Assembly: GCA_017540585.1 (NCBI GenBank)
Contig: JAFYAT010000145.1
Location: 1 to 60,449 of the forward strand
Source: Bacteroidaceae bacterium
Lineage (GTDB): Bacteria; Bacteroidota; Bacteroidia; Bacteroidales; Bacteroidaceae
Direction: 5' to 3'
DNA: 60,449 bases
Shown in pieces: positions 24,685 through 34,378 of this stretch. Position numbers and translations under genes: made by a program. Under the pieces are notes generated by a model. The model saw only the letters and a program-made list of their open reading frames with translations. It did no database searches and was not told the DNA's origin. Position 1 is the stretch's first letter, and every line of letters begins with the position of its first letter.

Positions 24685-26841
24685 ATGAATCAAATATTTT
24701 CAAAACTAATATCTAAGGCTACAGGCATATCTGAGCGACAGGTGACAAATACCGTGAACCTCCTCGAGGAGGGATGTACAATCCCATTCATCAGCCGTTA
24801 CCGTAAGGAGGCAACAGGTTCACTCGACGAAGTGCAGGTGGCAAGCGTAAGTGATAATCTCGACAAACTCAAGGAGGTCGAGAAGCGTAAGGAAACAATC
24901 CTTAAAACCATCGAGGAACAGGGAAAACTGACTCCAGAGCTTAAGATACGTATCGAGGCATCATGGGATGCCACGGAGTTGGAGGATATCTACCTCCCTT
25001 ACAAGCCTAAGCGAAAGACTAAGGCTGAGGTGGCACGACAGAAGGGACTTGAACCTCTTGCTACATTCCTTCTTCTTCAGAACCCTAATGCGGATGTGGA
25101 GAAGAAAGCTAAGGAATTTATTTCCGAGGAAAAGGGCGTTAAGAATGTTGAAGAGGCTCTTCAAGGTGCAAAGGACATCATAGCCGAACAGGTGAGCGAG
25201 AGTGAAGAGGCACGTAACATCGTTCGCTTCAACTTCAAGAAGGATGCCGTCATCACCTCAAAGGTCATCAAGCCAAAGGAGGAGAATGACGAGTGGGTGG
25301 CTAAGTCACAGAAGTTCCGCGACTACTTCGACTTCTCTGAGCGACTTGCCAAGTGTGCATCGCATCGTCTCCTTGCCATGCGTCGTGGCGAGGCAGAGGG
25401 AGTGCTTCGTGTAAGCATAAGCGGTGACGACGAGCGTTGTCTCGACCGTCTTGATCGTCAGTTCCTCCGTAACTCAAGCAAGAGCGCAGAAATGGTGTGG
25501 GATGCCGTGGAGGATGCCTTCAAGCGTCTTATCAAGCCAAGCATCGAGACAGAGTTTGCCAACTCAAGCAAGGAACTTGCCGACCAGGAGGCTATACGCA
25601 TCTTCGTCAAGAATCTTGAGCAACTTCTTATGTCTGCTCCTCTCGGTCAGAAGCGTGTACTTGCCATCGACCCTGGATTCCGTACGGGATGTAAGGTGGT
25701 GTGTCTCGATGCCGAGGGTAACCTTCTGCATAATGAGGCTATCTATCCACATCCACCTAAGAGTGAGAGGGCACAGGCCGAGAACAAGATATGGACTCTC
25801 GTGAAGCAATATAAGATAGAAGCAATCTCAATCGGTAACGGTACGGCAAGCCGTGAGACGGAAGACTTCATCAATGGTCTTCACCTTCCAAGCGACATTC
25901 AAGTGTTCGTCGTGAGTGAGGACGGAGCATCCATCTACTCTGCATCAAAGGTTGCACGTGAGGAGTTCCCTGACTACGATGTGACGGTGAGAGGTGCCGT
26001 GTCTATCGGTCGTCGTCTCATGGATCCATTGGCAGAGCTTGTAAAGATTGACCCTAACTCCATCGGTGTGGGACAGTACCAGAAGGATGTTGACCAGAAG
26101 GCACTCAAGCATTCACTCGACCAGACGGTGGAAATGTGCGTGAACAAGGTAGGCGTGAATGTGAATACGGCATCCAAGCATCTTCTCACATACATTTCTG
26201 GTCTTGGCCCTGCCATCGCACAGAACATCGTGAACTATCGTGCAGAGAACGGAGCGTTCACAAGTCGTAAGGAGTTGTTGAAAGTACCTAAGCTCGGACC
26301 TAAGGCTTTTGAACAGGCAGCAGGTTTCCTCCGTGTGAGCGGTGGCAAGCAGCCTCTTGACAATAGTGCCGTTCACCCTGAGAGCTATCCTGTGGTGGAG
26401 AAGATGGCAAAGGACCAGAAGTGTACCGTGGCTGAGCTTCTTGCTGACAAGACCATACGTGCAAAGATAGACATAAACAACTATGTTACGGACAAGGTGG
26501 GACTTCCGACCCTTCAGGATATCATGGCAGAGCTTGACAAGCCGGGACGTGACCCACGTCAGCAGCTTGAGGCTTTCTCATTCTCTAAGGATGTGAAGGA
26601 ACTGGAAGACGTACAGCCAGGCATGATTCTCCCAGGTATAATTACCAACATCACCAACTTCGGATGTTTCGTTGATGTAGGCGTACATACCAAGGGACTT
26701 GTTCACGTCAGCGAACTTGCAGACCATTTCGTGAAAGACCCTGCAAGCGAGGTACAGCTTCACCAGCATGTACAGGTAAAGGTCATTAGCGTTGACCTTC
26801 AGCGTGACCGCCTCGCCTTGTCTATGAAAGGACTTTGTTAG
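24685..26841 (+). CDS. tex: Tex family RNA-binding transcription accessory protein
   Basis: A 718-residue Tex protein. The N-terminal helical domain includes GCTIPFISRYRKEATGSLDE. The YqgF-like RNase H fold contains VLAIDPGFRTGCKVVCLDA (about residues 326-344) and ISIGNGTASRETE. Helix-hairpin-helix segments are LTYISGLGPAIAQNIV and LLKVPKLGPKAFEQAAGFL. The C-terminal S1 domain is GMILPGIITNITNFGCFVDV...LVHVSELADHFV. Tex binds nucleic acids and affects transcription and stress tolerance. The start at 24685 is the first ATG with family similarity. The leader region carries the strong inverted repeats of 24303-24671. Confidence 0.93.
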   Translation: MNQIFSKLISKATGISERQVTNTVNLLEEGCTIPFISRYRKEATGSLDEVQVASVSDNLDKLKEVEKRKETILKTIEEQGKLTPELKIRIEASWDATELEDIYLPYKPKRKTKAEVARQKGLEPLATFLLLQNPNADVEKKAKEFISEEKGVKNVEEALQGAKDIIAEQVSESEEARNIVRFNFKKDAVITSKVIKPKEENDEWVAKSQKFRDYFDFSERLAKCASHRLLAMRRGEAEGVLRVSISGDDERCLDRLDRQFLRNSSKSAEMVWDAVEDAFKRLIKPSIETEFANSSKELADQEAIRIFVKNLEQLLMSAPLGQKRVLAIDPGFRTGCKVVCLDAEGNLLHNEAIYPHPPKSERAQAENKIWTLVKQYKIEAISIGNGTASRETEDFINGLHLPSDIQVFVVSEDGASIYSASKVAREEFPDYDVTVRGAVSIGRRLMDPLAELVKIDPNSIGVGQYQKDVDQKALKHSLDQTVEMCVNKVGVNVNTASKHLLTYISGLGPAIAQNIVNYRAENGAFTSRKELLKVPKLGPKAFEQAAGFLRVSGGKQPLDNSAVHPESYPVVEKMAKDQKCTVAELLADKTIRAKIDINNYVTDKVGLPTLQDIMAELDKPGRDPRQQLEAFSFSKDVKELEDVQPGMILPGIITNITNFGCFVDVGVHTKGLVHVSELADHFVKDPASEVQLHQHVQVKVISVDLQRDRLALSMKGLC

Positions 26842-27123
26842 ATGTGAGTCAAAGTACTGACTAAGTACTGACTAATATGAGACTAAGTACTGACTCTGAA
26901 TATAAGGCTTTGCCTTCAATTTTTAAGACATGTACGCATGGTTAATTGACTCTGAAATATAAATCCAGAGTTTTAAATTCTGGAGTTTTTAATACATAAT
27001 CGTTATAGATAGGGGAGCGTTCTTCAAAAAAATACGGAAATGTTGTGCTCCTTAATATATAATTGATTAACTTTGCGCAGAATTAAGTAAAATCTCATTA
27101 ACAAAAGATAAACATTTAAATAT
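26842..27123 (+). promoter_or_regulatory. Intergenic region: AAGTACTGACT repeat and promoter
   Basis: At 26855-26893 AAGTACTGACTAAGTACTGA and a further AAGTACTGACT occur in tandem; the same sequence lies inverted at 17811-17831. A promoter with TTG at 27043-27045 and TAACTTTG at 27068-27075 (spacer 22 bp) precedes the nucleotidyltransferase gene by about 50 nt. Confidence 0.6.
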
Positions 27124-28047
27124 ATGAAACCAACTCTTTTCCTCCTCGCTGCAGGTATGGGAAGCCGCTATGGTGGCCTTAAGCAGCTTGATGGTCTTGG
27201 TCCTAACGGCGAGACAATTATGGATTACTCAATCTACGATGCTGTTAAGGCTGGATTCGGTAAGATTGTATGGGTTATCCGTAAGGATTTCGAGGAGCAG
27301 TTCCGCACTCAGATCCTCTCTAAGTACGAGGGTGTTGTTCCTTGCGAACTTTGTTTCCAGAGCATCGATGCTCTTCCAGAGGGCTTCAAGTGCCCAGAAG
27401 GTCGTCAGAAGCCATGGGGTACTAACCATGCTGTACTTATGGGTAAGGACGTTATCAAGGAGCCTTTCTGTGTTATCAACTGTGATGACTTCTACAATCG
27501 TGACGCATTCATGGTAATCGGTAAGTTCCTCTCTGAACTCCCAGAGGGTTCTAAGGGACAGTATGCAATGGTAGGTTTCCGTTGCTGCAACACACTCTCT
27601 GAGAACGGTACAGTTTCTCGTGGTGTATGTTCTAAGGATGCAGAGGGTCACCTCACAACTTGTGTTGAGTGTACTAAGATTGCACGTCTTGAGGATGGTT
27701 CTGTTGCATACCGCAAGGACAACAAGGACGATGGCGAGTGGGTTAAGATTGATCCAAACTCACCAGTAAGTATGAATATGTGGGGATTCACTCCTGACTA
27801 CTTCGAGTACTCTGAGGAATACTTCAAGGAGTTCCTTTCTGACCCTGCAAATATGTCTAACCTCAAGTCTGAGTTCTTCATCCCATTGATGATTAACAAG
27901 CTCATCAATGAAGGAACTGCAACTTGTAAGGTTCTTGACACAACATCTAAGTGGTTCGGTGTAACATACTCAGAGGACCGTCCAGATACAGTTGCTCGTA
28001 TCGCTAAGCTTGTAGAAGAGGGTGTTTATCCAAACAAACTTTTCTAA
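27124..28047 (+). CDS. Sugar-phosphate nucleotidyltransferase
   Basis: A 307-residue protein of the NTP_transferase fold. The nucleotide-binding motif LLAAGMGSRYGGLKQLDGLG is at residues 7-26 and the metal-binding motif FCVINCDDFYNRDAF at about 114-128. Family members activate sugar-1-phosphates to NDP-sugars. The exact sugar is not evident, and the protein has unusual Cys-rich segments (FRCCNTLSEN, TTCVECTKIA). It is monocistronic, with its own promoter and a terminator at 28089-28116. Codon use appears strongly biased, as in a well-expressed housekeeping gene. Confidence 0.8.
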   Translation: MKPTLFLLAAGMGSRYGGLKQLDGLGPNGETIMDYSIYDAVKAGFGKIVWVIRKDFEEQFRTQILSKYEGVVPCELCFQSIDALPEGFKCPEGRQKPWGTNHAVLMGKDVIKEPFCVINCDDFYNRDAFMVIGKFLSELPEGSKGQYAMVGFRCCNTLSENGTVSRGVCSKDAEGHLTTCVECTKIARLEDGSVAYRKDNKDDGEWVKIDPNSPVSMNMWGFTPDYFEYSEEYFKEFLSDPANMSNLKSEFFIPLMINKLINEGTATCKVLDTTSKWFGVTYSEDRPDTVARIAKLVEEGVYPNKLF

Positions 28048-28088
28048 TAAGAAGGACAGAATAGATTCTGCAATAAATCAAAATAATG

Positions 28089-28116
28089 GGCTGTGCGTGT
28101 TTTGCACAGCCTTTTT
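28089..28116 (+). terminator. Intrinsic terminator
   Basis: GGCTGTGC and GCACAGCC form a perfect 8-bp stem with a 7-nt loop, followed by TTTTT. Confidence 0.85.
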
Positions 28117-28171
28117 CTTTGTCTCTCAGCCATTTTTACCAATAAAATGCATTTCGTATTTATTAAAATGT

Positions 28172-28179
28172 TATCTTTG
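28172..28179 (+). promoter_or_regulatory. -7 box for ftsB-like operon
   Basis: TATCTTTG matches TAnnTTTG 27 nt upstream of ATG 28206. Confidence 0.55.
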
Positions 28180-28205
28180 CAGACGAAAATGTTTTTCTCT
28201 AAGAT

Positions 28206-28520
28206 ATGGAATTGAACTATAAACAACTATTCTCCAAGTCAAATGCCAAATGGTGGATTGCTTCTGGCATCTTTCTTTTTGCGATAATGTTTACTGGTGA
28301 GGCGCGTCTTATCGACCGTTATCAGCAGCGCAAGGAGATTAGCCGTTTAAAAGAAGAAATCAACAAATATAATGAAATCTTTGAGAAAGACAAGGCAAGT
28401 CTTGAAAGACTTAAGAATGATCCCGAGGCTATCGTGGAGGTGGCTCGTGAACGTTATTATATGAAGACAGAAGACGAAGATATTTTTATACTTGAGGAAA
28501 AGAAAAATGATGAAGACTAA
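28206..28520 (+). CDS. FtsB/DivIC-like septum formation initiator
   Basis: A 104-residue bitopic membrane protein. A short cytoplasmic N-terminus is followed by one membrane helix (WWIASGIFLFAIMFTG, about residues 16-31) and a coiled coil (ISRLKEEINKYNEIFEKDKA). It ends with the family segment PEAIVEVARERYYMKTEDE. FtsB/DivIC proteins form a trimeric divisome subcomplex with FtsL and FtsQ. The gene overlaps the next by 14 nt, so the two are coupled. Confidence 0.85.
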   Translation: MELNYKQLFSKSNAKWWIASGIFLFAIMFTGEARLIDRYQQRKEISRLKEEINKYNEIFEKDKASLERLKNDPEAIVEVARERYYMKTEDEDIFILEEKKNDED

Positions 28521-28887
28521 ACTTGCAGGTTACCTTGAAGCTGTCGGACTTACAGTGGTTGTAATCTCGTCCTTTGCATGGATATTGCATTTGCAATGGA
28601 TTGCGTATGTCTATTTTGTCGGCACATTATTATTTGCCATAGGACGTTTAGCTGTACAGCAAAAAATTAAGAACGATAGTATAACCGTAAAGCGTCTGCT
28701 TAGACAACGTACATTTGCTGTATTTGTCTTGCTTTTCAGCGCAATGCTTATGTTTACAGAACCTGGATGGTACTTCGGATATAACTTGTATATTACATCG
28801 TTTTCATGGTTCGTACCATTCCTTGTTTTTGTTGTAATTGAAGTCTATACGACTTTTAGACTCTCCTCTGTGCTTAAAAAATGTTAA
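28507..28887 (+). CDS. Small polytopic membrane protein following ftsB
   Basis: A 126-residue protein with four predicted membrane helices, roughly residues 10-27, 30-49, 67-85 and 93-115. It begins MMKTKLAGYLEAVGLTVVVI. The family is conserved in Bacteroidetes next to ftsB-like genes as far as I recall, but no function is known to me. The start at 28507 overlaps the ftsB stop; a start three codons later is equally possible. Position alone suggests a link to envelope or division. Confidence 0.6.
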   Translation: MMKTKLAGYLEAVGLTVVVISSFAWILHLQWIAYVYFVGTLLFAIGRLAVQQKIKNDSITVKRLLRQRTFAVFVLLFSAMLMFTEPGWYFGYNLYITSFSWFVPFLVFVVIEVYTTFRLSSVLKKC

Positions 28888-28946
28888 AAATCGGACGAAA
28901 TGCTTTTTTCTTCGTTAATATAACCAATTGTTTCCTAAATAAATTA

Positions 28947-28954
28947 TATCTTTG
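28947..28954 (+). promoter_or_regulatory. -7 box for purB
   Basis: TATCTTTG fits TAnnTTTG about 145 nt before ATG 29099, giving a long leader. Nothing else stands out in 28888-29098. Confidence 0.5.
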
Positions 28955-29098
28955 TCTCAGCATTTATAAAAAGAAAATACAACGTGTATAAATAGTAGAA
29001 AGAACAGTTGCATTATTCGGAACACAGAATGTAAATAATTTTGAAAGATAAAGAACTTACTTATTAGTTGGAATAGACACATTATTGAATAATATAAA

Positions 29099-30445
29099 AT
29101 GAAACTTGACGCTCTTACGGCTGTTTCACCAATTGATGGCCGCTACCGAAGCAAGACGGATGCCTTGGCTTCTTATTTCTCAGAATACGCGCTTATTAAG
29201 TATCGTGTACGTGTCGAAATTGAGTACTTCATAACACTTTGCGAATTGCCACTTCCTCAGTTGAAGTCGTTCGATCATGCGATGTTCGAGCCACTTCGTG
29301 ATATCTATCGAAATTTTACGGAAGAAGATGCACAACGTGTGAAGGATATCGAAAAGGTAACCAATCATGATGTTAAGGCAGTTGAATATTTTATCAAGGA
29401 ACAACTTGATAAGATTGGCAATTTTGAGGCATATAAGGAATTCATTCACTTCGGACTTACAAGTCAGGATATCAATAACACATCAGTACCACTCTCAATC
29501 AAGAATGCTCTTGAAGAGGTTTACTACCCACAGGTAGAGGAACTCATTGCTCAGCTTTCAGAGTATGCTGAGGAGTGGAAGAATATCTCCATGCTTGCAA
29601 AGACTCATGGACAACCAGCTTCGCCAACGCGTCTTGGCAAGGAGGTGATGGTTTATGTCTATCGTCTTACTGAACAGCTTAACCAGCTCAAGGCTTGTAA
29701 GATTACAGCTAAGTTCGGTGGTGCTACAGGTAATTACAATGCTCATCATGTTGCATACCCAGAGTATGATTGGCGTGAGTTCGGTAACAAGTTCGTTTCT
29801 GAAAAGCTTGGTCTTGAGCGTGAGCAATGGACAACACAGATAAGCAACTATGATAACCTCGGTGGCGTCTTTGATGCCATGAAGCGTATCAACACAATAA
29901 TCATAGACCTTGACCGTGATTTCTGGTTGTATGTATCCATGGAATACTTCAAGCAGAAGATTAAGGCAGGTGAGGTAGGTTCTTCAGCTATGCCTCACAA
30001 GGTAAACCCAATCGACTTCGAGAACTCAGAGGGTAACCTCGGTATGGCTAATGCAATTCTCGCATTCCTCAGCCAGAAACTTCCTATAAGCCGTCTCCAG
30101 CGTGACCTTACAGATTCTACAGTTCTTCGTAACGTGGGCGTGCCAATGGGTCACATGGTCATCTCTATTCAGTCAACTCTTAAGGGTCTTCGCAAGCTCC
30201 TCCTCAATGAGGCTGCTATTAACCGTGACCTTGACGAGTGTTGGGCTGTATGTGCCGAGGGTATCCAGACAATCCTCCGTCGTGAGGCTTATCCACACCC
30301 ATACGAAGCGCTCAAGACACTTACACGTACAAACTCAGCAATCACCGAAGAGTCTATCCGTACATTCATCGACGGACTTAATGTCTCTGACAGCGTAAAG
30401 GCAGAGTTACGTGCCATAACTCCACATTCTTACACAGGAATGTAA
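29099..30445 (+). CDS. purB: Adenylosuccinate lyase
   Basis: A 448-residue enzyme of the fumarase/aspartase superfamily. It cleaves SAICAR to AICAR and adenylosuccinate to AMP, both releasing fumarate. The signature loop GSSAMPHKVNPIDFENSEGN is near residues 295-314. The catalytic His region is MLAKTHGQPASPTRLGKE, and LTSQDINNTSVP is also conserved. Length is normal for the E. coli-like class. It is one of two purine genes in the window, the other being the unusual purF homologue. It has its own promoter and appears monocistronic. Confidence 0.96.
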   Translation: MKLDALTAVSPIDGRYRSKTDALASYFSEYALIKYRVRVEIEYFITLCELPLPQLKSFDHAMFEPLRDIYRNFTEEDAQRVKDIEKVTNHDVKAVEYFIKEQLDKIGNFEAYKEFIHFGLTSQDINNTSVPLSIKNALEEVYYPQVEELIAQLSEYAEEWKNISMLAKTHGQPASPTRLGKEVMVYVYRLTEQLNQLKACKITAKFGGATGNYNAHHVAYPEYDWREFGNKFVSEKLGLEREQWTTQISNYDNLGGVFDAMKRINTIIIDLDRDFWLYVSMEYFKQKIKAGEVGSSAMPHKVNPIDFENSEGNLGMANAILAFLSQKLPISRLQRDLTDSTVLRNVGVPMGHMVISIQSTLKGLRKLLLNEAAINRDLDECWAVCAEGIQTILRREAYPHPYEALKTLTRTNSAITEESIRTFIDGLNVSDSVKAELRAITPHSYTGM

Positions 30446-30621
30446 TGAAATAATAGAAATAAGGTAAAGCTGGTACAGCTTAACTTCATTCTATATTCAA
30501 CACGAATAAGAGATTTATAAACAAATTTTATATCACTATTTTTAACTAAAATTTCATAAGCCCGCTACTTAAGAGTCCTATTTTTATTTCGGGTGAAAAG
30601 AATTTATTATTATTACGTATT

Positions 30622-32046
30622 ATGAGTGAATTAGATGAGTGGCAGGGAACACCTGCTGAAAACAATTCAGAAAGTTCTAACGGTAGCCGTGAGGGCTATC
30701 GTTCATATGGTAACCGTGAGAATGGTTATAGTTCTAATGGTCGTGGAGACCGTCCACAGCGTCCTCGCTTCAATCGCAGCAGCGAACGTGTAACTTACGG
30801 TGGAAACACTGGTGGTGAGCGTGGTTTCCGTCCTGCAGGTTTCGGAGGCCCAGGTGAGGATGGTGGTGCAGAGCGTCGTCCAAGTTACAATGGCGGCGGT
30901 CAGCGTCCTTCATACAATAATCAGGGCGGCTATGGCAACAACCGTGGTGGTGGTTACCAGCAGCGTCCTTCATACAATAATCAGGGCGGCTATGGCAATA
31001 ACCGTGGTGGTGGCTACCAGCAGGGTGGCTACAATCAGGGCGGCTATGGCAACAACCGTGGAGGTGGCAACCAGCGTGGTGGTTACAACCAGCAGGGCGG
31101 CTACAATCAGGGTGGCTATGGTAACAATCGTGGCGGTGGCAACCAGCGTGGTGGCAATAATCGTGGTGGCAACCAGCGTGGTGGATACAACCAGCAAGGT
31201 CGTGGCGGTTACAACCAGCAGGGCCGTGGCGGATTCAACAACAACCGTCAGCGTGGTGGATACGATCCAAATGCTAAGTACAACTTGAAGAAGCGTATCG
31301 AGTACAAGGAGTATATCGAGGATCCAGATGCACCAATCCGTCTTAACAAGTTCCTTGCAAATGCAGGTGTCTGCTCACGTCGTGAGGCTGACCAGTTCAT
31401 CCAGGCAGGTGTCGTTAAGGTAAATGGTAACGTCGTTACAGAACTTGGTTCAAAGGTTCTCCGTACAGACGAAATTCACTTCCACGATCAGCTTGTTTCA
31501 ATTGAGAAGAAGGTTTATGTTCTCCTCAACAAGCCAAAGGATTACGTTACTACATCAGACGATCCACAGCAGCGTAAGACTGTCATGGAGCTTGTAAAGA
31601 ACTGCTGCCGTGAGCGTATCTATCCAGTAGGTCGTCTTGACCGTAATACAACCGGTGTTCTTCTCTTTACTAACGATGGTGACCTCGCTTCTAAGCTTAC
31701 TCACCCTAAGTTCCTCAAGAAGAAGATTTATCACGTTACTCTCGATAAGAGCTGTACAGCAGCAGATATGCAGCAGATAGCTAACGGTATCACACTTGAG
31801 GATGGTGATATCCACGCAGATGCAATCTCTTATGCATCTGACACAGACAAGAAGCAGATTGGTATCGAGATTCACTCTGGAAAGAACCGTACCGTTCGTC
31901 GTATCTTCGAGAGCCTCGGCTACCGAGTATGCAAGCTTGACCGTGTGATGTTTGCAGGTCTCACTAAGAAGGGTCTCAAGCGTGGTGACTGGCGCTTCCT
32001 CACAGAGCAGGAGGTTGCTATGCTTCACATGGGAAGTTTCGAGTAA
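30622..32046 (+). CDS. Pseudouridine synthase (RluB/RsuA type) with long RGG/GYN-rich N-terminus
   Basis: A 474-residue protein. Residues 1-215 are low complexity, with repeats of GGYGNNRGGG and NQRGGYNQQG, and are probably disordered and RNA-binding. From about 230 comes an S4 domain (IRLNKFLANAGVCSRREADQ), then the RsuA/RluB catalytic domain with GRLDRNTTGVLLFTNDGDL carrying the catalytic Asp and KNRTVRRIFESLGYRVCKLD. These enzymes convert a specific uridine of 23S or 16S rRNA to pseudouridine. The Gly/Asn/Arg tail is much longer than in E. coli homologues and is encoded by tandem DNA repeats (30895-31250). Confidence 0.9.
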   Translation: MSELDEWQGTPAENNSESSNGSREGYRSYGNRENGYSSNGRGDRPQRPRFNRSSERVTYGGNTGGERGFRPAGFGGPGEDGGAERRPSYNGGGQRPSYNNQGGYGNNRGGGYQQRPSYNNQGGYGNNRGGGYQQGGYNQGGYGNNRGGGNQRGGYNQQGGYNQGGYGNNRGGGNQRGGNNRGGNQRGGYNQQGRGGYNQQGRGGFNNNRQRGGYDPNAKYNLKKRIEYKEYIEDPDAPIRLNKFLANAGVCSRREADQFIQAGVVKVNGNVVTELGSKVLRTDEIHFHDQLVSIEKKVYVLLNKPKDYVTTSDDPQQRKTVMELVKNCCRERIYPVGRLDRNTTGVLLFTNDGDLASKLTHPKFLKKKIYHVTLDKSCTAADMQQIANGITLEDGDIHADAISYASDTDKKQIGIEIHSGKNRTVRRIFESLGYRVCKLDRVMFAGLTKKGLKRGDWRFLTEQEVAMLHMGSFE

Positions 32047-32071
32047 TCAAGTGTAAAAATGAATACAGAGT

Positions 32072-32113
32072 AAGCTCTAGTTCTTCTAGTATATGCTAGA
32101 TTAACTAGGGCTT
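32072..32113 (+). terminator. CTAG-rich hairpin between pseudouridine synthase and asnS
   Basis: AAGCTCTAGTT (32072-32082) and AACTAGGGCTT (32103-32113) pair with one wobble, with an inner CTAG/CTAG match. There is no T run. It lies 20 nt before asnS and could be an attenuator or a processing site. Confidence 0.45.
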
Positions 32114-32133
32114 CTCAATGAAATAACAAACAC

Positions 32134-33555
32134 ATGAAAAGAACTAAGATTGTTGACCTCCTCCAGAGAAGGGATTTTGGAGCAGAGGTTACTGTAATGG
32201 GTTGGGTTCGTACAAAGCGTGGCAGCAAGGCTGTTAACTTCATTGCATTGAACGATGGCTCAACTATCAACAACGTACAGGTAGTAGCAGATGTCGAGAA
32301 GTTCGATGACGAACTCATCAAGCGTATCACTACTGGTGCGTGCCTTGCTGTTACTGGAACTATGGTTGAGTCTATTGGCTCTGGTCAGGCAGTAGAAGTG
32401 CAGGCAACAGATATCAAACTTTTCGGCGAATGTCCAGCTGACTACCCAATGCAGAAGAAGGGACAGACTTTCGAGTATATGCGTCAGCACGCTCACATGC
32501 GTCTTCGTACCAATACTTTTGGTGCGGTAATGCGTATCCGCCACAACATGGCTCAGGCCATCCACACATATTTCCACAACCACGGATATTTCTATTTCCA
32601 CACTCCACTTATCACAGCATCAGACTGTGAGGGAGCTGGACAGATGTTCCAGGTTACTACAAAGAATCTCTATGATCTCAAGAAGGACGAGAATGGTTCT
32701 ATCATCTATGATGACGACTTCTTTGGCAAGCAGACTTCACTCACAGTATCTGGTCAGCTTGAGGGAGAACTCGGTGCAACAGCACTTGGACAGATTTATA
32801 CATTCGGTCCTACATTCCGTGCTGAGAACAGTAATACTCCTCGTCACCTTGCTGAGTTCTGGATGGTTGAGCCAGAGGCTTGCTTCATCGACCTTGATGA
32901 CCTCATGAACCTTGAGGAAGACTTCATCAAGTTCTGTGTAAAGTGGGCTCTTGACAACTGTAAGGATGACCTTGCATTCCTCAACAAGATGATTGACAAC
33001 GGACTCATCGAGCGTCTCGAAGGAGTACTCAAGGAAGAGTTCGTACGTCTCCCTTACACTAAGGGTATTGAGATTCTTCAGGAAGCAATCAAGAACGGTA
33101 AGAAGTTTGAGTTCCCATGCAACTGGGGTGACGACCTCGCATCAGAGCATGAGCGTTACCTTGTTGAGGAATACTTCAAGAAGCCAGTCATCATGACTAA
33201 TTACCCTAAGGCAATCAAGGCATTCTACATGAAGATTGACGATGAGAAGCCTGTATATAATGGTAAGGTCATGGAAGAGACAGTACAGGGAACAGACGTG
33301 CTCTTCCCACAGATTGGTGAGATTATCGGCGGTTCTGTACGTGAGGAAAATTACGACAAGCTTGTTGGTGAGATTGAGGCACGTAACATCCCAATGAAGG
33401 ATATGTGGTGGTATCTCGACACACGTAAGTTCGGTTCTTGTCCTCACGGAGGATTCGGTCTTGGTTTCGAGCGCCTCATCCTCTTCGTTACAGGTATGCA
33501 GAACATCCGTGATGTTATCCCATTCCCACGTACTCCAAAGAGTGCTGAGTTCTAA
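32134..33555 (+). CDS. asnS: Asparaginyl-tRNA synthetase
   Basis: A 473-residue class IIb aminoacyl-tRNA synthetase. The N-terminal OB-fold anticodon-binding domain includes [20 protein letters not shown]. Motif 2 contains [20 protein letters not shown] and motif 3 is [20 protein letters not shown]. These features, with EFWMVEPE, separate AsnRS from AspRS. It attaches asparagine to tRNA-Asn. It follows the pseudouridine synthase by 87 nt with a hairpin between, and ends at a very strong terminator. Confidence 0.96.
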   Translation: MKRTKIVDLLQRRDFGAEVTVMGWVRTKRGSKAVNFIALNDGSTINNVQVVADVEKFDDELIKRITTGACLAVTGTMVESIGSGQAVEVQATDIKLFGECPADYPMQKKGQTFEYMRQHAHMRLRTNTFGAVMRIRHNMAQAIHTYFHNHGYFYFHTPLITASDCEGAGQMFQVTTKNLYDLKKDENGSIIYDDDFFGKQTSLTVSGQLEGELGATALGQIYTFGPTFRAENSNTPRHLAEFWMVEPEACFIDLDDLMNLEEDFIKFCVKWALDNCKDDLAFLNKMIDNGLIERLEGVLKEEFVRLPYTKGIEILQEAIKNGKKFEFPCNWGDDLASEHERYLVEEYFKKPVIMTNYPKAIKAFYMKIDDEKPVYNGKVMEETVQGTDVLFPQIGEIIGGSVREENYDKLVGEIEARNIPMKDMWWYLDTRKFGSCPHGGFGLGFERLILFVTGMQNIRDVIPFPRTPKSAEF

Positions 33556-33576
33556 TAGGGACATTTCACGCTATAT

Positions 33577-33618
33577 AAAAAAGGTGTCAAGACACATTTG
33601 TGTCTTGACACCTTTTTT
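33577..33618. terminator. 20-bp perfect-stem terminator after asnS
   Basis: A perfect 20-bp stem (33577-33596 and 33599-33618, core GGTGTCAAGACACA) closes a TT loop with A and T runs on the two sides. It could stop transcription in both directions. Confidence 0.88.
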
Positions 33619-33744
33619 ATTACCATCCAGACTTACAACAATTTGTGTATTTGTGTCAGCTGACAGTGGATGCTGAACAGAATGAAACACTGTTTCTACT
33701 CTTTTGTTCAAGTTTAGCACTTGCGGAACTTGAACATGATATTG

Positions 33745-34356
33745 TTACTTCTTGACAGTAAAGTATGTTACCTTATTCTCATCCCACTTGTCCTTTGGCT
33801 GTGCTGGACGCTCTGGGTTAGGGTAGCCGATGCGTATGGCACACATAGGAATGAGATTGGCAGGTAGATTGAGCTTCTTCTGTACACCCTCAATGCGCTG
33901 TGCAAGTGGATAGATGGTTGTCCATACCGCTCCTAACTGCAAGGCATGGGCAGCGAGAAGAAGATTCTCCGTTGCAGCTGAGATGTCTTGTACCCATATA
34001 TTGCGTACTTCACCGTCCTGCATACGAGTAGTGTCGGCACATACCACGATGATGAGCGGTGTCTTCTTCATGCGCTCTGCATGACGACCTTCACCAGCAT
34101 ACTGTGCGATGGCATCAGGTGTGTTCAGAACTATGAAGTGCCATGGTTGCATATTCTTATCCGTTGGTGCAGCCATTGCAGCACGGAGCATAATGTCAAT
34201 CTTATCCTGTTCAACAGGTTTCTCAACAAAGCCACGTACACTTGCACGTGTCATGATATTGCTGATAACAGCCTGAGCCTCTGTGCTCAGCTGTGCGTGG
34301 CTGGTAAGGCTTGTCAGCATCATAACCAGCATCATTGAAATGATTCGTATATTCAT
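33745..34356 (-). CDS. Exported nitroreductase-family protein
   Basis: A 203-residue nitroreductase-fold flavoprotein with a signal peptide (MLVMMLTSLTSHAQ), which is unusual because most members are cytosolic. The FMN-binding pattern is NIMTRASVRGFVEKPVEQDK near residue 33 and APTDKNMQPWHFIVLN at 62-77; the LPMCAIRIGYPNPERP-like end is present. It probably reduces an unknown substrate in the periplasm. It is third in an operon after the TonB receptor and the DUF4374 lipoprotein, with a 22-nt gap, so a role in releasing or reducing the imported compound, for example ferric iron, is plausible. Confidence 0.8.
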   Translation of the reverse strand: MNIRIISMMLVMMLTSLTSHAQLSTEAQAVISNIMTRASVRGFVEKPVEQDKIDIMLRAAMAAPTDKNMQPWHFIVLNTPDAIAQYAGEGRHAERMKKTPLIIVVCADTTRMQDGEVRNIWVQDISAATENLLLAAHALQLGAVWTTIYPLAQRIEGVQKKLNLPANLIPMCAIRIGYPNPERPAQPKDKWDENKVTYFTVKK

Positions 34357-34378
34357 ATTATGTTTTATTTATCGATGA

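Noticed and set aside
30770-31288. Open frames antisense or out of frame to the RGG tail
   Set aside because: Repeat-rich DNA keeps all frames open; only the S4-containing frame has a domain.
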